Shown here: one piece after another, positions 1 to 12,324 of the stretch
How the letters are laid out: each line of letters begins with the position of its first letter
How positions within the stretch are numbered: position 1 is the first letter of the stretch
Source of the DNA: Glossina fuscipes
Taxonomy: Eukaryota > Arthropoda > Insecta > Diptera > Glossinidae
Assembly (NCBI RefSeq): GCF_014805625.2
Contig: NW_023998427.1
Span: forward strand, 506,082 to 570,081
Length of the DNA stretch: 64,000 bases
Direction of reading: 5' to 3'
Notes under the pieces: model-generated
Told to the model about the DNA's origin: nothing
The model's database searches: none
The model's input: only the letters and a program-made list of their open reading frames with translations
Translations under genes and position numbers: made by a program

Positions 1-465
1 ACATGTTAGACTTTGCAAGGGCAAAACCCATCTATAAAATCCAATAAACGAAAGATATTTAGTTTCTTTGTCGACACGAGCAGCAATATCGAGATTATTT
101 TTCCGATTAAAAACGCACTTAGAAACAATCTCCCGAGGTAATATATAAGAGGATCACGCACTTTTCGTTCTCGCTCGTGTCAGAAGTCACTCCGCCTCTT
201 AGTTGGCAACATGTTTGAGAACATGTTTAAATTGCATTGTGTTTGCTTTTAAGACTTTTTTTTTTGTTAAAATCCTCGAATCATTTTTGATCGGGATTTG
301 ATTGGGATTTGCTGCTTCCTATATATGCCTGAGAGACTATGCAATTTAGATCTTTAGGAAAATGTTCCACGTAACATATCCTATCATCATACGATTTCTC
401 AAGTAATATATGAAGAGATGCATATGTCCTCAATTGTAAGATTTCTCGCACAACATAATGATATT

Positions 466-498
<33 letters not shown>

Positions 499-854
499 AT
501 ATTGAAGACTTTTCTCAAAAAATTTTCAATTTGGAAACGGGATAATATCATTGCGCTATGAAGCGAGCATATTTTTGCTCTTCTTTAATTTTTCTGAGTG
601 TAATAATTTGTTGGAAACGCTCCAAGTATGGCTAGCAAGCAGACAACAAAAAATTGATAATAAAAGCCGAAGAATAATGTCATTAAACTTACATAATGAA
701 ACTGCCTATAAAAAGAGAACGGCTGAGCGGCAATCGCAATAAAGAAAAAAAAAAAAAAGGAATAAGAACATCACAGTCATCCCCATATGTAATATAGAAA
801 AGATCATCAGGTATTGAGTAGATTATACGATTATAGCGGCTGCGCCTGTATATC

Positions 855-862
855 TTTATAAA
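855..862 (+). promoter_or_regulatory. Possible TATA box upstream of first GMC gene
   Basis: The string TTTATAAA lies about 175 bp before the start codon at 1037. It would place a transcription start near 885-890 and give a 5' UTR of about 150 bases. No clear initiator was recognised, and AT-rich DNA gives such strings by chance, so this is only a candidate. Confidence 0.25.
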
Positions 863-1036
863 GGCGAACGTGCTGATAAGCCCACTACCAGGAGAAATAA
901 AATTTTTTTTTAACCAATTCATACAAAACAAACCTTAAAATTGAAAACTTGAAAGCATTCGCACTTGAAATCGTCCAAAAAAATAGTTGTGGCGTGAACG
1001 TGAAGCGCTTTAGTTGGCAAAACAAAATAAATCGAA

Positions 1037-2980
1037 ATGAAAGAAATAATTATGAGAACAAATTTTAAAGTCCTAGTGTTGAGCTTAAATTTAATGGCGT
1101 CGCTAACACAAGTGAAAAATTTGCAAACTAACATAATAGATTCCTGGTTAAGCTTGGGCTTGCATAATATATTGAAGCAAGGTTTCTATAACGATGGTAA
1201 GAAATACAACTTAAACAACTAATGCAATTACACGAAAAGTAACGTTGCTACCATTCAAGTGCCGCCTTCCGGGTTAGAGTATGACTTTATAATTGTGGGC
1301 GCCGGAGCAGCTGGTTGTGCTTTAGCTAATCGTTTATCAGAAAATCCCCAATGGCAAGTTTATTTACTCGAAGCGGGCGGCTTGGAAAGCATTATTCATC
1401 AAGTGCCTGCTATGGCTGGCTTTTTACAAGGCACCCATTCCAATTGGGGCTATCGTAGCGAACCGCAACAGTTTTCGTGCTGGGGGATGTACGGAAGCCA
1501 GTGTGCTTTACCGCGTGGTAAAATTCTAGGTGGCACCAGTTCCATTAACTTTATGATTTATAATCGTGGTAATAAACATGATTTTGATCGCTGGTCTGAA
1601 GCAGGAGGTAAGGGTTGGTCATATCGTGAAGTGTTACCATACTTCCTTAGAAGTGAAAATGCCCGATTGAAAGGCTTAGAGAATTCGCCGTACCATAACC
1701 ATACGGGACCGCTCAGTGTACAAGATGTCGCCTACCGCTCTAAAATCGTAAAGGCGTATGTAAAAGCAGCTCAACAAGCTCATCATGACTACAACGATTA
1801 TAACGGTGAATCCCAATTGGGCGTTTCATATGTACAAGCCAACATTAAAGACGGACGTCGTCACAGCGCATTCAAAGCTTACATTGAACCGATACGCAAT
1901 GAGAGAAAAAATTTACATATACTTACTACGGCCCGAGTAACTAAAATCTTAATAAATCCTGACAGCAAACGTGCTTTTGGAGTTCGCTTCCTATACGGAA
2001 ATTCGTTGTACACCATCAGGGCTCGCAAGGAAGTAATCTTGTCGGCGGGAGCATTTAATAGTCCACAATTATTAATGCTGTCGGGTGTGGGACCGCGAGA
2101 CAATCTCGAAGCCATAGGAGTCAAGATAATCAAAGAGTTACCCGTTGGTAAACTGCTTTACGATCATATGTGTCATTTTGGTCCAACATTTATTACGAAT
2201 ACAACAGATCAAACCATATTTACTGCTGACGTTAATCCGCAAATCGTTGCGGCATTCCTATCAGGTCAGGGGAACACTAAGTTGTCGTCAATAGGTGGTG
2301 TGGAAGCTTTAACATTTACGAAAGTGAACGGCTCCTCACAGCCGGCAGATGTACCTGATGTAGAGATTATCACTATAGCCGGCAGTTTCGCTTCTGACGG
2401 AGGCACTGCTTTACTGCAGGGGGCGAATATACGCTCAAATATTTATAATCAAGTTTACAAATTACTAGCTGACGCGCATCAAGATCACTTTACATGTTTG
2501 GTTATGCAATTTCATCCAAAGTCCGTTGGACGTTTATGGTTGCATAATCGTGATCCCATGGAGTGGCCACGCATCAATCCCAATTATTTTCAACAATCGG
2601 AAGATGTTGAAATTCTACTTAAGGGAATTAAAGAAACGTTACGTATAGCTAAAATGCCTGCCCTAAAACGCTTGGGAGCACGTTTACATGCAATAACATT
2701 ACCGGGTTGTGAAAATCATATTTTCGGTTCCGACGAGTATTGGCGTTGTTCTATACGCACCATGTCCTATACTCTACATCATCAAGTCGGCACTTGTCGT
2801 ATGGGCAGTGACAGCGACAACACTACAGTCGTAGATTCTCAACTGAAAGTTCATGGCATCCATGGCTTAAGAGTAGTAGATACTAGTATTATACCTTTTC
2901 CACCGACCGCTCATACAAATGCGATCGCTTTTATGATTGGCGAGAAAGCATCCGATCTGATACGTTCAGACTGGTCTTAG
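1037..2980 (+). CDS. GMC oxidoreductase, FAD-dependent, secreted (glucose dehydrogenase-like), copy 1
   Basis: Two coding exons, 1037-1196 and 1260-2980, give about 626 residues. The 63-bp intron (1197-1259) has donor GGTAAG and acceptor TTCAAG. The join is phase 1 and stays in frame. The genomic frame is open before the second exon but has no ATG there, which supports the spliced start. Exon 1 encodes a hydrophobic N-terminal segment typical of a signal peptide (about residues 1-25). The catalytic exon has the FAD-binding GAGAAG (67-72), GMC signature 1 starting GGTSSINF (about 144), signature 2 GAFNSPQLL (about 317), the catalytic HHQVGTCRMG (His near 560) and a C-terminal HTN (605-607) where the second catalytic residue sits. 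Family members oxidise sugars, alcohols or ecdysteroids; the substrate here cannot be told. A second copy lies 2.9 kb downstream on the same strand. Confidence 0.93.
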
Positions 2981-2996
2981 AAGAATAATGATGTCA

Positions 2997-3002
2997 AATA
3001 AA
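2997..3002 (+). terminator. Polyadenylation signal of first GMC gene
   Basis: AATAAA begins 17 bases after the TAG stop. A second AATAAA is at 3038-3043. Either would end a very short 3' UTR. Confidence 0.5.
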
Positions 3003-3494
3003 TAATTCTAACGTTCAAAAATACTACTACTATACGTAATAAACAAAAAGATATAATTAATATAATTAATCTGATTATTAAAATGCTTTGCTTTCGTTCT
3101 TTGTCTCTTTATTTCACTTAGACGCGTATTTATATATGTATATATATATATGAATCTTTGTTGAATGCATTCGAAATTAAACATAACGTTGCTTAGATAT
3201 CATAAACAATAACATGTTTTAACTTATACTTGTTTACGCGATCATTACGTTGACACGAATCGAGTCCACCTTCTTTTTCCTTATCTCACTACAGTAAATC
3301 TTTTATAGCTTCTAAAAATGAGTTAAGTTAAAGGCTCGGCCTTTCATTGCACAACGGAATTATTTTTTTACCAAAAAATGTTCTCGTTTTTAAAATCCAC
3401 CGAATCGTTCGTAGTTCGATTCCATCAAATGATAAATTATTAAAATCAATGTAAAATTCAAGCGAAAATGTTAATTTTATTTAATCGACTTTTT

Positions 3495-4235
3495 TATACC
3501 GACCACTGTAAGATAGAGGTATTTGGGGCCCATTTTGTTTTTTCCAAAAAAATATATATAACACCATAAAGGAAAGGCTCCTGGGACCCTATAAAGTATA
3601 TATATTCTTGATCCGTTTGAAATCTTGAGTTGATTTAGTCATGTCCGTCCGTCTGTGTGCTGTGTGTTTCTGGCACACTCCTAGTCGCAAAAATGTAAAT
3701 ATCGACTTCAAATGTGATAGAAACAATTAAAGTTTCTATAGGCGAGTTGGAGGAAAAGCGCGCAATGAACCGTAAACTGAACGCAACTCAGTTTTTTTAA
3801 TACAAATTTTACGATTTTTGCTCGTTATTCGGAAATGATTAAAGTTGAAATTTTAACATTTTTCACATTTGCTTTACGAAGCACTTTCCTCTGTAAGAAT
3901 AAAGAACAACCGCCACGCCCACAAAAAGTCACAAGTAATTAAATTTTATTTATTTTTTTTTTTTTTTTCACTTTTTTTAAGCTTTACGCTTATCTATCGT
4001 AAGGCAATCAAGATCAAACGTTTAAAAATATTTTGCACTTTCCTTAAATGAAGATATACTATCTGCCTAAAAATGGGTTAATTCGAAACGATACGGTAGA
4101 TACCGCGATTAATTCTTTTTTATTAATACCAGCGATACGAGTATCAAATAAAAGAACTTTCAGAATAGAACGGAAAAAACATAGCGGTGGGTATGCGAAA
4201 TTTGACTCTCGCCGAATATAACTTTCTTACTTGTT
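3495..4235 (-). repeat. Dispersed repeat copy, minus orientation (family with CAAGTAAGAAAGTTATA end)
   Basis: One end (3495-3510) reads like a TATACCNACCAC motif and the other, near 4210-4235, is GAATATAACTTTCTTACTTG. Inside are a TATAAAGTATATATATTCTT block (about 3590-3610) and a GTCCGTCCGTCTGTG block (about 3642-3658). The same blocks recur near 8175 and 27380-28160 in this window. It has no coding capacity. The inferred nature is a degenerate non-autonomous transposable element; true ends and target duplications were not established. Confidence 0.6.
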
Positions 4236-5925
4236 CTAAATTATAGAAGGGCCAAGGTATCTCTTAAACGAGCAAAAAAGAATTGGTTTACTGACAAATT
4301 GACAGTGGTTTTTAATGAGGACTAACTAACTAGGAATGTAGATCATAAGAAAGCAGTTTCCTTGGGGAGAGAGACTTTCCTCTCCGCTGCCGTTTTCTGT
4401 CTTATGTCCTAACCCACATAAGAGTTGCCTTTTAGTAACTCAATTATGTTTCCATATTAGCGCCGCCTTTAAGCACCTGAGTGAAGTAGTTTTTTTTTTT
4501 TTTTTTTTAATTATAGAGGGATTTATAAACAAAATGAAAGGAACACCATGATCACGTTCTGGTACTTTCTGCATTCTACAGAACTGCCAGTCATGTTTCT
4601 CTTGATTTGTATTCCGTTTCCATTCAAGATATTTGAACATCACTCTAGTCTAAATAGACAGAATTTCTTACCTAGCCTTACTCCCATTCCAATTTCAATT
4701 GATCCATGAAATAACGAAAGCTATTAAACATAGCCATACATATGCGCTTCCTACATAAAGTGTCTGACCACAAGTTTCGCATGTTTTTTGTTCTTGTTTT
4801 TTTTCTTCGTTAAACGAAGATGAAAATTGAATTCAAAAGTGCATCTTCGTGACTTCACATTGCAGACAATATATGGGGCGCTCGCACAGAGAAGCATGTA
4901 GAAAGAAGGGTTTGTAAAGAAACCTTAGAAGAAGTCTTATGGCACTTATAATGAATATCAAAATCCTACGCTAAGCAGGGAATACTAAACTTGTTACATC
5001 CCATGCAAATTTAATATTTCTACCTTTTTATATATATGTGGGGGATTGTCCAGGAGACGCAATGTGATTATTAGGAAAGATTATAGATAACTGAGGGATG
5101 AGTTGAAAGTGGTTTGTGAAGGCTATTTGGATTGTGGGTTGTTCCCAAGAATGCGGAGTGACGGTGTACAAGCTACTCCGCTACGGGTAAGTGAAAACCC
5201 GGAAAAGCTAAGTAGTCCACTTAACGCACTAGATTGATGATAAACAAATTTCTTTTAACTCTTTAAAGCAATTACTGTGAACGTATCTATATATGGGCCC
5301 AGCAAGGTCTACGTTACTTCGATATTGCCGTCGTCTCCTCAGCATCTAAGTTGTTCGCTGCACAGGATCGAGAAACTCCAAGCAATATTGTTAAAGAAAT
5401 TTGGACGGAGTCAGTTTTGATGGACCAAACGACAGGCAGGCAATCAATCCCTTTTCTTTTTTTTTTTCTTAAGTTTAAAAAAGGAAGAAACAGCAATTTT
5501 TTCTTAAAAATACCTTTTAAGATATTTTGTAAGCTTATTGTAGACAGAGTCTGCTTGAGGAGTTTACAATAATTAAAGAGGATCGGTTGAAAGACGTAAA
5601 AACTTTTTTTATATCAAACATTACTATTTTTTATATATATAGTATAATATATATAATATAACTTTGATTAATAACAAAATTATAAGATACGTTTTCGAAA
5701 TTCTTGAATGTTTTACCTAAAAATTTTTATCTCAGCACAAGGTTATCAATACAACAGCATTCGGGTTCTCTTCTAAAATATTAAAAAGCTTTAGTTTTTC
5801 AAGAATTGCTAGTATTTCATACTTTTACTTCAACGAATAATGTTTCATTAGCTGTCTCTAATTGTCCAAAAAATTTTAATTATAATTTAGAACAGTATAT
5901 AGAAAAAAAAAAAAAAAAAACTGAA

Positions 5926-7861
5926 ATGAGATGCGAAAACTTTTATTGTAGTTTAGTGCTAATACTTTGGTTTAGTAACATTTGCACACCAAATATATAT
6001 AATAATATTTTAAATGATATCACAAAACTTGGTTTAGTAAATGTTTTACAAGAAACATTTCGGGCACAAGGTGAGTACGCGTTGCAGCCGTTATCACGAA
6101 TATATTATTAATTGTGTTCCCATTCATTTAGTTCCCAAAAATAATGAAATCTTTGATTTCATTGTCGTGGGTAGCGGTGCGGCTGGTAGTGTCGTAGCGA
6201 ACAGATTATCAGAAAATCCTAAATGGCGCATAGCTTTATTGGAAAGTGGAGGTATAGAAAATATTGCTCATGTTATACCAGCCTTGGCAGCTTATATGTC
6301 TATAACGTCTAGCAATTGGAATTATGGCTCCGTGCCTCAGAAACGTGCATGCTTTGGCATGCATAAAAACATTTGTTTGCAACCGAGAGGTAAAGTCTTA
6401 GGGGGCACCAGTTCCATCAATTTTATGATCTACAATCGTGGCAATCGTCGCGATTATGACAGTTGGGCAGCAGCCGGTAACCGCGGATGGGCGTATAGCG
6501 ACGTTTTGCCTTATTTTCTAAAATCGGAACGAGCTAATCTGGATGGTTTAGAGTACACGTCATATCATAATCGCAATGGTTCCTTAAATGTAGAATATCC
6601 CCGTTACCGTAGTCAATTAGTTGAAGCTTTTGTTACGGGCAGTGAACAAGCTGGCCACCCTCGAACAGACTACAACGGTGAATCTCAGATAGGCGTCTCC
6701 TATGTTCAGTCTACGACAAACAGCGGTCGACGTAATAGTGCTTATCGCGCTTTCATTGAACCTATTATGCAACGTCGCAATAATTTACAAATTTTTATAT
6801 TTTCTCGCGTTACTAAAATATTAATTGATCCAACATTGAAGACAGCTTACGGCGTCGAATTTGTATACAACAACAAATCTTACGCAATCAAAGCTCGTAA
6901 GGAGGTCGTAATATCAGCGGGAACATTTAATTCTCCGCAACTTCTTATGCTTTCTGGAGTGGGTCCTCAAAACATTTTATCAAAGCTTGGTATACCAGTA
7001 ATCAAAGACTCGCCTGTAGGAGTGCGCATGTATGAACATGCATCACATTTTGGTCCCACGTTTTTAACCAATACCACTGGACAATCTCTATTTACTGCCA
7101 ATGTAAAACCGCTTGATGTTGTCCATTTTTTGGCAGGTAGGCCGGATACAATGCTTTCTACCTTAGCGGGCGTAGAAGCTTTAACCTTAATAAAAGTTCC
7201 TATTTCAAAAATTCCCAACGACTGGCCGGATGTAGAGCTTATATTTGCCTCTGGAAGTTTAGCTTCTGACGAAGGTACTGCTTTAAAAATTGGTGCTAAT
7301 TTCAAAGATGAAATTTATAACCAATTGTATCGTGACATAGAACGAAGACGTCAGGATCACTTTACAGTTTTAGTGATGCCTTTTCATCCAAAGTCTATGG
7401 GCCGCCTTTGGCTGAGAAGTAAAGATCCACTACAGTGGCCTATTATAGATCCGAATTACTTTGCCGAGAGCAAAGATGTAGAATTCATGCTACATGGCAT
7501 TAAAGCAGCCATAGCTATATCCCAGACACCGGCCATGCAAAAAATTGGCACACGCCTTCTACCTATTCCCGTACCGGGCTGCGAAAGTTTTCAATTCGCC
7601 TCCGATGATTATTGGCGATGTTCCATCCGCACGATGACATATACACTTCATCATCAGGTAGCTACATGTCGTATGGGTCCAACCAACGATTCGACTGCTG
7701 TGGTCAGCCCTGAATTAAGAGTGCACGGTATACAAAAGTTACGCATCATCGATTCAAGCATAATACCTTTCCCGCCTACTGCTCATACCAATGCCCCCGC
7801 TTTTATGATCGGAGAAAAGGGGGCCGATTTAATACGAACGACTTGGAAAGATGAAATGTAA
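5926..7861 (+). CDS. GMC oxidoreductase, FAD-dependent, secreted, copy 2
   Basis: Two coding exons, 5926-6070 and 6132-7861, give about 624 residues. The 61-bp intron (6071-6131) has donor GTGAGT and acceptor TTTAG, and the join is phase 1, exactly as in copy 1. Exon 1 carries a hydrophobic leader. The second exon has FAD-binding GSGAAG (62-67), signature 1 GGTSSINF (about 139), signature 2 GTFNSPQLL, a catalytic HHQVATCRMG (His near 555) and the C-terminal HTN. The protein aligns with copy 1 along its whole length with almost no gaps, so the two are a tandem duplication. Compared with copy 1, the G of VGTCRMG is A here. It should be a secreted flavin oxidoreductase; the substrate is unknown. 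The only oddity is a long poly-A run just before the start codon. Confidence 0.93.
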
Positions 7862-8442
7862 AAAACTTTTTAATCATTAAAGAAAAGTCCTTCGAAGCAT
7901 TAAATTTGATTGAATTGCATCCTTACAAAGAAATCAGAAGCCTCCACATAATCTTTTTTTTTTCTTTTTCTATATTACACATGGGAACTTTATCCGGACA
8001 GCCTTTTAATAACTATGAACGTAGGAGTAGTTCGCCATAAACTCAATCTCTAACGCATATTTCAGATAGGAAAGAACAGGAAATGCTCATTATTCGAGAT
8101 CTCTAATAGCGCCAAAAGGCAGTGGAACGCTAAAATTGTCATACAGTTGTTACATCCACAAATGGATATCGCAGAATTTATAAAGTATATATATTCTTGG
8201 TTAGCATACGATTTCGAAGCGATTGGGCCGTTTACATCTATCCGTGTGTAGTCCTTTTTGGACCTATTGATATTGTAAAAAATGAGCAGGGCATCTTTTA
8301 ACTGAAGCATGCAAACCATCCGATATCCGATTTTTTTAGTCGTTTGTTACTTTGCATCGACTGCTGATCAAAACTACTACACTACTAACAAATAAGTTCT
8401 ACATTTAATTAGGTTTCTTTCACTGAAACGTATTGCATCAAA
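7862..8442. other. Intergenic stretch with a repeat fragment
   Basis: No gene is recognised. At about 8140-8345 there is a fragment of the dispersed repeat, marked by TAAAGTATATATATTCTTGG near 8178 followed by a diverged GTCC-rich block. Confidence 0.5.
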
Positions 8443-8511
8443 ATGAATGCCACGAAAGCCTGCTTTTGCATCCAAAGCAGCGCTAATGTACTGCTGGCCT
8501 TCTATGCCATA
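8443..8511 (+). CDS. Candidate isolated first coding exon (weak)
   Basis: An ATG opens 23 codons that end exactly at a strong donor (ATA then GTAAGTAAAA at 8512). The peptide starts with a Cys-containing stretch (KACFCIQSSAN) and runs into a hydrophobic segment, as in the first exon of a multi-spanning membrane protein such as a tetraspanin or MARVEL type. It is less AT-rich than its surroundings. I could not find a phase-0 continuation nearby: the acceptor near 8745 leads straight to a stop. Any second exon would have to lie far downstream. It may be chance. Confidence 0.3.
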
Positions 8512-10759
8512 GTAAGTAAAAAATAATTCAAAATGGTGGTATTAAAAAGCTAAACGAAAGACGGACTTATAAAGTGAACAAAATCAAAATAATCATTCAC
8601 TGACTTGCTAAAGAAGAAATAAATAAAAATGCTTCAAAGGAGGTGATTGAAGATTTTAGAGTTGCGGTTAACGGAACCAATTAGAGAAATAAAAAACTTT
8701 GATTGCGACAAACGGGAGAGGAATTTTTAGATTTATATTTATTTCAGCATTATGGTGCTTAAATTCGTATTGTAGAACTCGTCCACTCACGCCATATTCA
8801 CAACACATTCCGATGAATGCATCTTTCGATCGGCGACCTATTGTCTGCCTGAGCTGTCTGTGCAACTATTCTTGTGCTTATTCCAGTATAGCTTCAAAAA
8901 AAAACAAATTACGTTTCCGGAAGAGAATTCGTATTCTGTCACGAAGATAAGAAAAATGCAATAGTTTCACTAAAATACTTTTCACCATTCCGTTGCACTA
9001 AGTTGTAAAAAGTTGATCGGGATTTATTTTTACACCTGGAAATTAATAAAAAAATTCTTTATTACTGTCCGTTAAATTGTCTACTTTTTACTCTACAATT
9101 CAAGGATACATGCTTGGATAAGCTGAGTCACGTTCCATAGGTAAACATGCAAAGGCAAAAATGTAGTAGCATATTAAAAAGAGAAAAACTACCCTTTAAA
9201 GAAGATTGAAAGTGAAATTTTTCTAATGCAAAATGAAAAAAAGGAGAACCCAGGTGTGCAGTAAATCAATAAAGAAAGTCAAACATGTCTGACAGTTTAG
9301 TACAACATTAGAAAAATAAGGTAATAAAACCATAAAATACTATACGCTTGTGAATAATTGTAACAAGGGGTAACTCAATGACGATAATGATAACGATAAT
9401 GATAATTATCATGATGATGACAATGATGATAATGATGATGACTATACTAAAGCAAATGTTCACAAATTTGCCTCAGCGGTGTATACCACAAGTGGCACTT
9501 TGTAGTGGTGGAGATGATGGGAAAGAAACACTTTATGTTTATCTCATCGTTGGTTTTCTTCCTTTTTGTTTTTTTTTTTTTTGCGTACCATCACACTCAT
9601 CTCATTTCATCGTATCGTCTAGAGGATCGTAATATATAGCGGCGGCAATAGCATGCAAAGAACTCTTCAAATAGTTGGTCGAAGTGCATTAACCTAAAAA
9701 AGATGGGAGCAGGTTTTGCAGAGTGTATGCCGTCATTGTAGTTAGTCATGTTATAATCGCAAAAAGGGTGGTTTTTTTTTGGGTGGATACGTTGTTTATA
9801 CAAAAATCAGCCTAAAGGCAAACACACTCGCACTCACCGATAATATGACGTTGCTGCTGACAGCAATATTTAAATTTGTTGTAAAAGAAAATGTTGCTGA
9901 ATGTAACAACAAACAAAAGCGTAAAACTTGAAACTTTTCTCTTGAATATGGGAGAATCCACTTCAAATAACGATATAATGTGTCGGTATAGCATTATTCT
10001 TAGACCCACCACCGCAGACTGGAAATATACTAATTTTGTTATTCAGTAATACATGTCGCGAACATCGCTTATATGTCTGTGCGGTCATTGAAATCATGAC
10101 TGCACCTTCGAAACTTTTTCACTCATGTTACTCAAATGGCACAACCACGCTTCGAATAGTTCATTTATAATTTTTTGATAAATTATATGGCATTCGATTC
10201 CGTTAAAATCACTTGTTGAAGAGACATGATGCTTCAAAATTTGTCTCAAGACTAGACACATTCACTATTGCAGTCAAGTGTCTTCCAATAGGGGAAACTG
10301 TGACTTGCCGGGAAGATGCACTTTCTCTTTCGCTACATTTCACGTATCACTATCTTATCCAATATAACTTTGTACCCGCACACAGATGTCATGATACACA
10401 AAATAATTTTTCAACTTCAATTCTTAAGTCAACACATTATCAAAAGACTCGATTGAAATTAAATAAACTGTTTTAAAAAAAAACTTTTCTTTATTTACTT
10501 TATTGGGGACCCTACTACTTTAAAATTAAAACAAAAAAATTCGAAAAAATCGACCGCACCCATAAAAGAGATTATATTTTTATTTGTTTCATTTCAAGTG
10601 TATTCAGCTATGCTTACAATCATAGCCGAGCTGAACACTAACATTCCAAAATTTCAAATTGATAAAAAATTTTAAACTCCTAAGTTAAGTGAAAATGCAT
10701 CCTTTAAAATAGTAGTGAAGTGAAAAGAAGAGGACAAAAGTGTTAAAAACAAAAATAAA
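8512..10759. other. Intergenic, no gene recognised
   Basis: AT-rich DNA with short overlapping open frames on both strands. It contains an ATGATG/ATAATG microsatellite at 9377-9441 and poly-T tracts near 9571 and 9771. A GC-balanced open stretch at 10213-10476 has no ATG start and no recognisable motif. Confidence 0.6.
9377..9441 (+). repeat. (ATGATR)n microsatellite
   Basis: Imperfect trinucleotide and hexanucleotide run of ATGATA/ATGATG units, which creates an artificial Met/Ile-rich open frame. Confidence 0.8.
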
Positions 10760-11470
10760 AAACAAGGAAGAAGAATGTAATCGGACAAGACCGACTATTG
10801 CATACATTACACCATTTCGGCTAGTACAAGTTGTTCCTTCGTTTTGCTATTTGCTTAAGTTATATATAAATATAAATAACAAACCAAATTTTTTTTGCAG
10901 AGCTCCGTAAAGCCGTTAAAAGAATTCTGTTAAACGAAGTTAATCGAAGGGATTTAACTCAATATACAAGTAAAATAGAATTTTGCGAGAATTTTTTTGC
11001 AAAATATTATAAACAAAACATGGCATTATGCTAATTAATTAATATCCGAAAGGACAACATTTTTGCACTATGTCATAAGTGAGGTTGATAAAGCGAAATT
11101 TTGTGTAGCTACTGAGGCCAAATTATGTCTTGTGAAAAAATGAAACTAACGCATAGTAAATCATCTCTTAATAGCCTTTCGAATGATGTGCAGGCTATAT
11201 TAAGTTGGGCCCGGAGTATTTTTTTATGGGATTTTGAAAATTGCCGTACTTAACATAATACAGGCTGACATATAAGCAAACTTTGAAAGACTACTGTGGG
11301 CAAACCATGTCCTGTGAAAAAATCAAACTATCACATAATGAATCCTCTATTAATAGCCTTTCCAACGATGGGCAGCTTATATCAAATTCTGCCCGGAGAA
11401 TTTTTTTATAGGACTTTGAAAATTTTTTACTTAACATAACATTATTGTACGAGTACTATAGCATCGCCCA
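10760..11470 (+). repeat. Dispersed repeat copy with internal tandem duplication
   Basis: The left end, near 10762-10800 (ACAAGGAAGAAGAATGTAAT, then GACCGACTATTG), matches the ends of copies at 31420 and, reverse-complemented, at 29285. Inside, about 11115-11240 and about 11298-11440 are diverged direct repeats of one another. They share blocks such as TGTGAAAAAAT, TTAATAGCCTTTC, CCCGGAG and TTTTTTTAT. It is non-coding and probably a degenerate transposable element. Confidence 0.55.
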
Positions 11471-11539
11471 AAAAAGCGTAGGAATTTTTGTACATTTACC
11501 GGCAATAGATTATGATTAGTGAGCAAAAAACCAATTTTT

Positions 11540-11840
11540 ATTTATATTGAAAAATAGGTCTATTATACGTGGTGCTGTGGGCGTGCCCTCCAATCGATTT
11601 GACCCATTTTCAGTACCAACCCCCGTGTAAGCACTTTCAATATTTTTGCCGATGGCTTCATTTTTGCGGCCACGAGAATATTTACAACAGACAGTACACA
11701 GAAGGATGGACTGAGCGATATGGCTCAATCAGGTCAGAAATTCATGCCGGTCGAACCTGTGCACGTTGTGGCATCGCTGGGCGTTGCAAACATTTTAACA
11801 AATTAATATACCTCTCACCTTTCGCTGATGGGTAGAAAAA
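11540..11840 (+). repeat. Partial dispersed repeat copy (GGGCGTTGCAAAC end)
   Basis: Contains a TTTTTGCGGCCACGAGAATA-like block near 11660 and a GGGCGTTGCAAACATTTTAA end block near 11779, followed by CTCACCTTTCGCTGATGGGT. The same sequence of blocks ends the copies at 15895-16540 and 61100-61625. The copy is truncated at its left end. Confidence 0.6.
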
Positions 11841-11844
11841 TAAC

Positions 11845-11921
11845 ATGAAAGTAAAATAAAATTATTATGAAAGTAAAATAAAAGTACCATGAAAGTAAAA
11901 CAAAAATATCATGAAAGTAAT
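11845..11921 (+). repeat. 22-bp minisatellite, four copies
   Basis: The unit ATGAAAGTAAAATAAAA plus about five bases recurs at 11845, 11867, 11889 and 11911, an exact 22-bp period. It lies immediately next to the end of the dispersed repeat at 11840. Confidence 0.75.
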
Positions 11922-12324
11922 TTCTGAGAATCTTTTTATGGGATCTTAAAAATTGCTTTTCATAACATAGGCTGCTGCAGATATAAAGCAAGCAATCGAA
12001 GTCGAAACTTTCGATTTTCATAGACTAACAAGCTTGTGTTAGTGCAAAATTGATATTGAAGGATTTCATTATTGCCACTTCAATTTGGGAACACGTTATT
12101 TGATAACAAGTGATTCAGATTTGGACAAGCAAAACGCAAGCACTAACTTTCCAACCGCTGATTAATAAAAATGTCAAAATAACTAATTAATTCAGTGTTA
12201 AGTAGTGCAATTTTGGAAATTAAGAGTTCGAAGTAAGTGCTCCTTCATAGTACATTTCGCTATAGGTTGTTTAATATCCCTTCCTTATACCCTGCAATAC
12301 ATGTGGTACAAGAGTTCAGTTGGT

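Larger units (their letters stand above)
2981..5925. other. Intergenic spacer between the two GMC genes
   Basis: I see no gene in this stretch. It contains a copy of the dispersed repeat described at 3495-4235, several poly-T tracts (around 3950, 4490 and 5455) and AT-rich DNA before the second GMC gene. The open frames are short, have poor codon composition and overlap on both strands. Confidence 0.7.
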
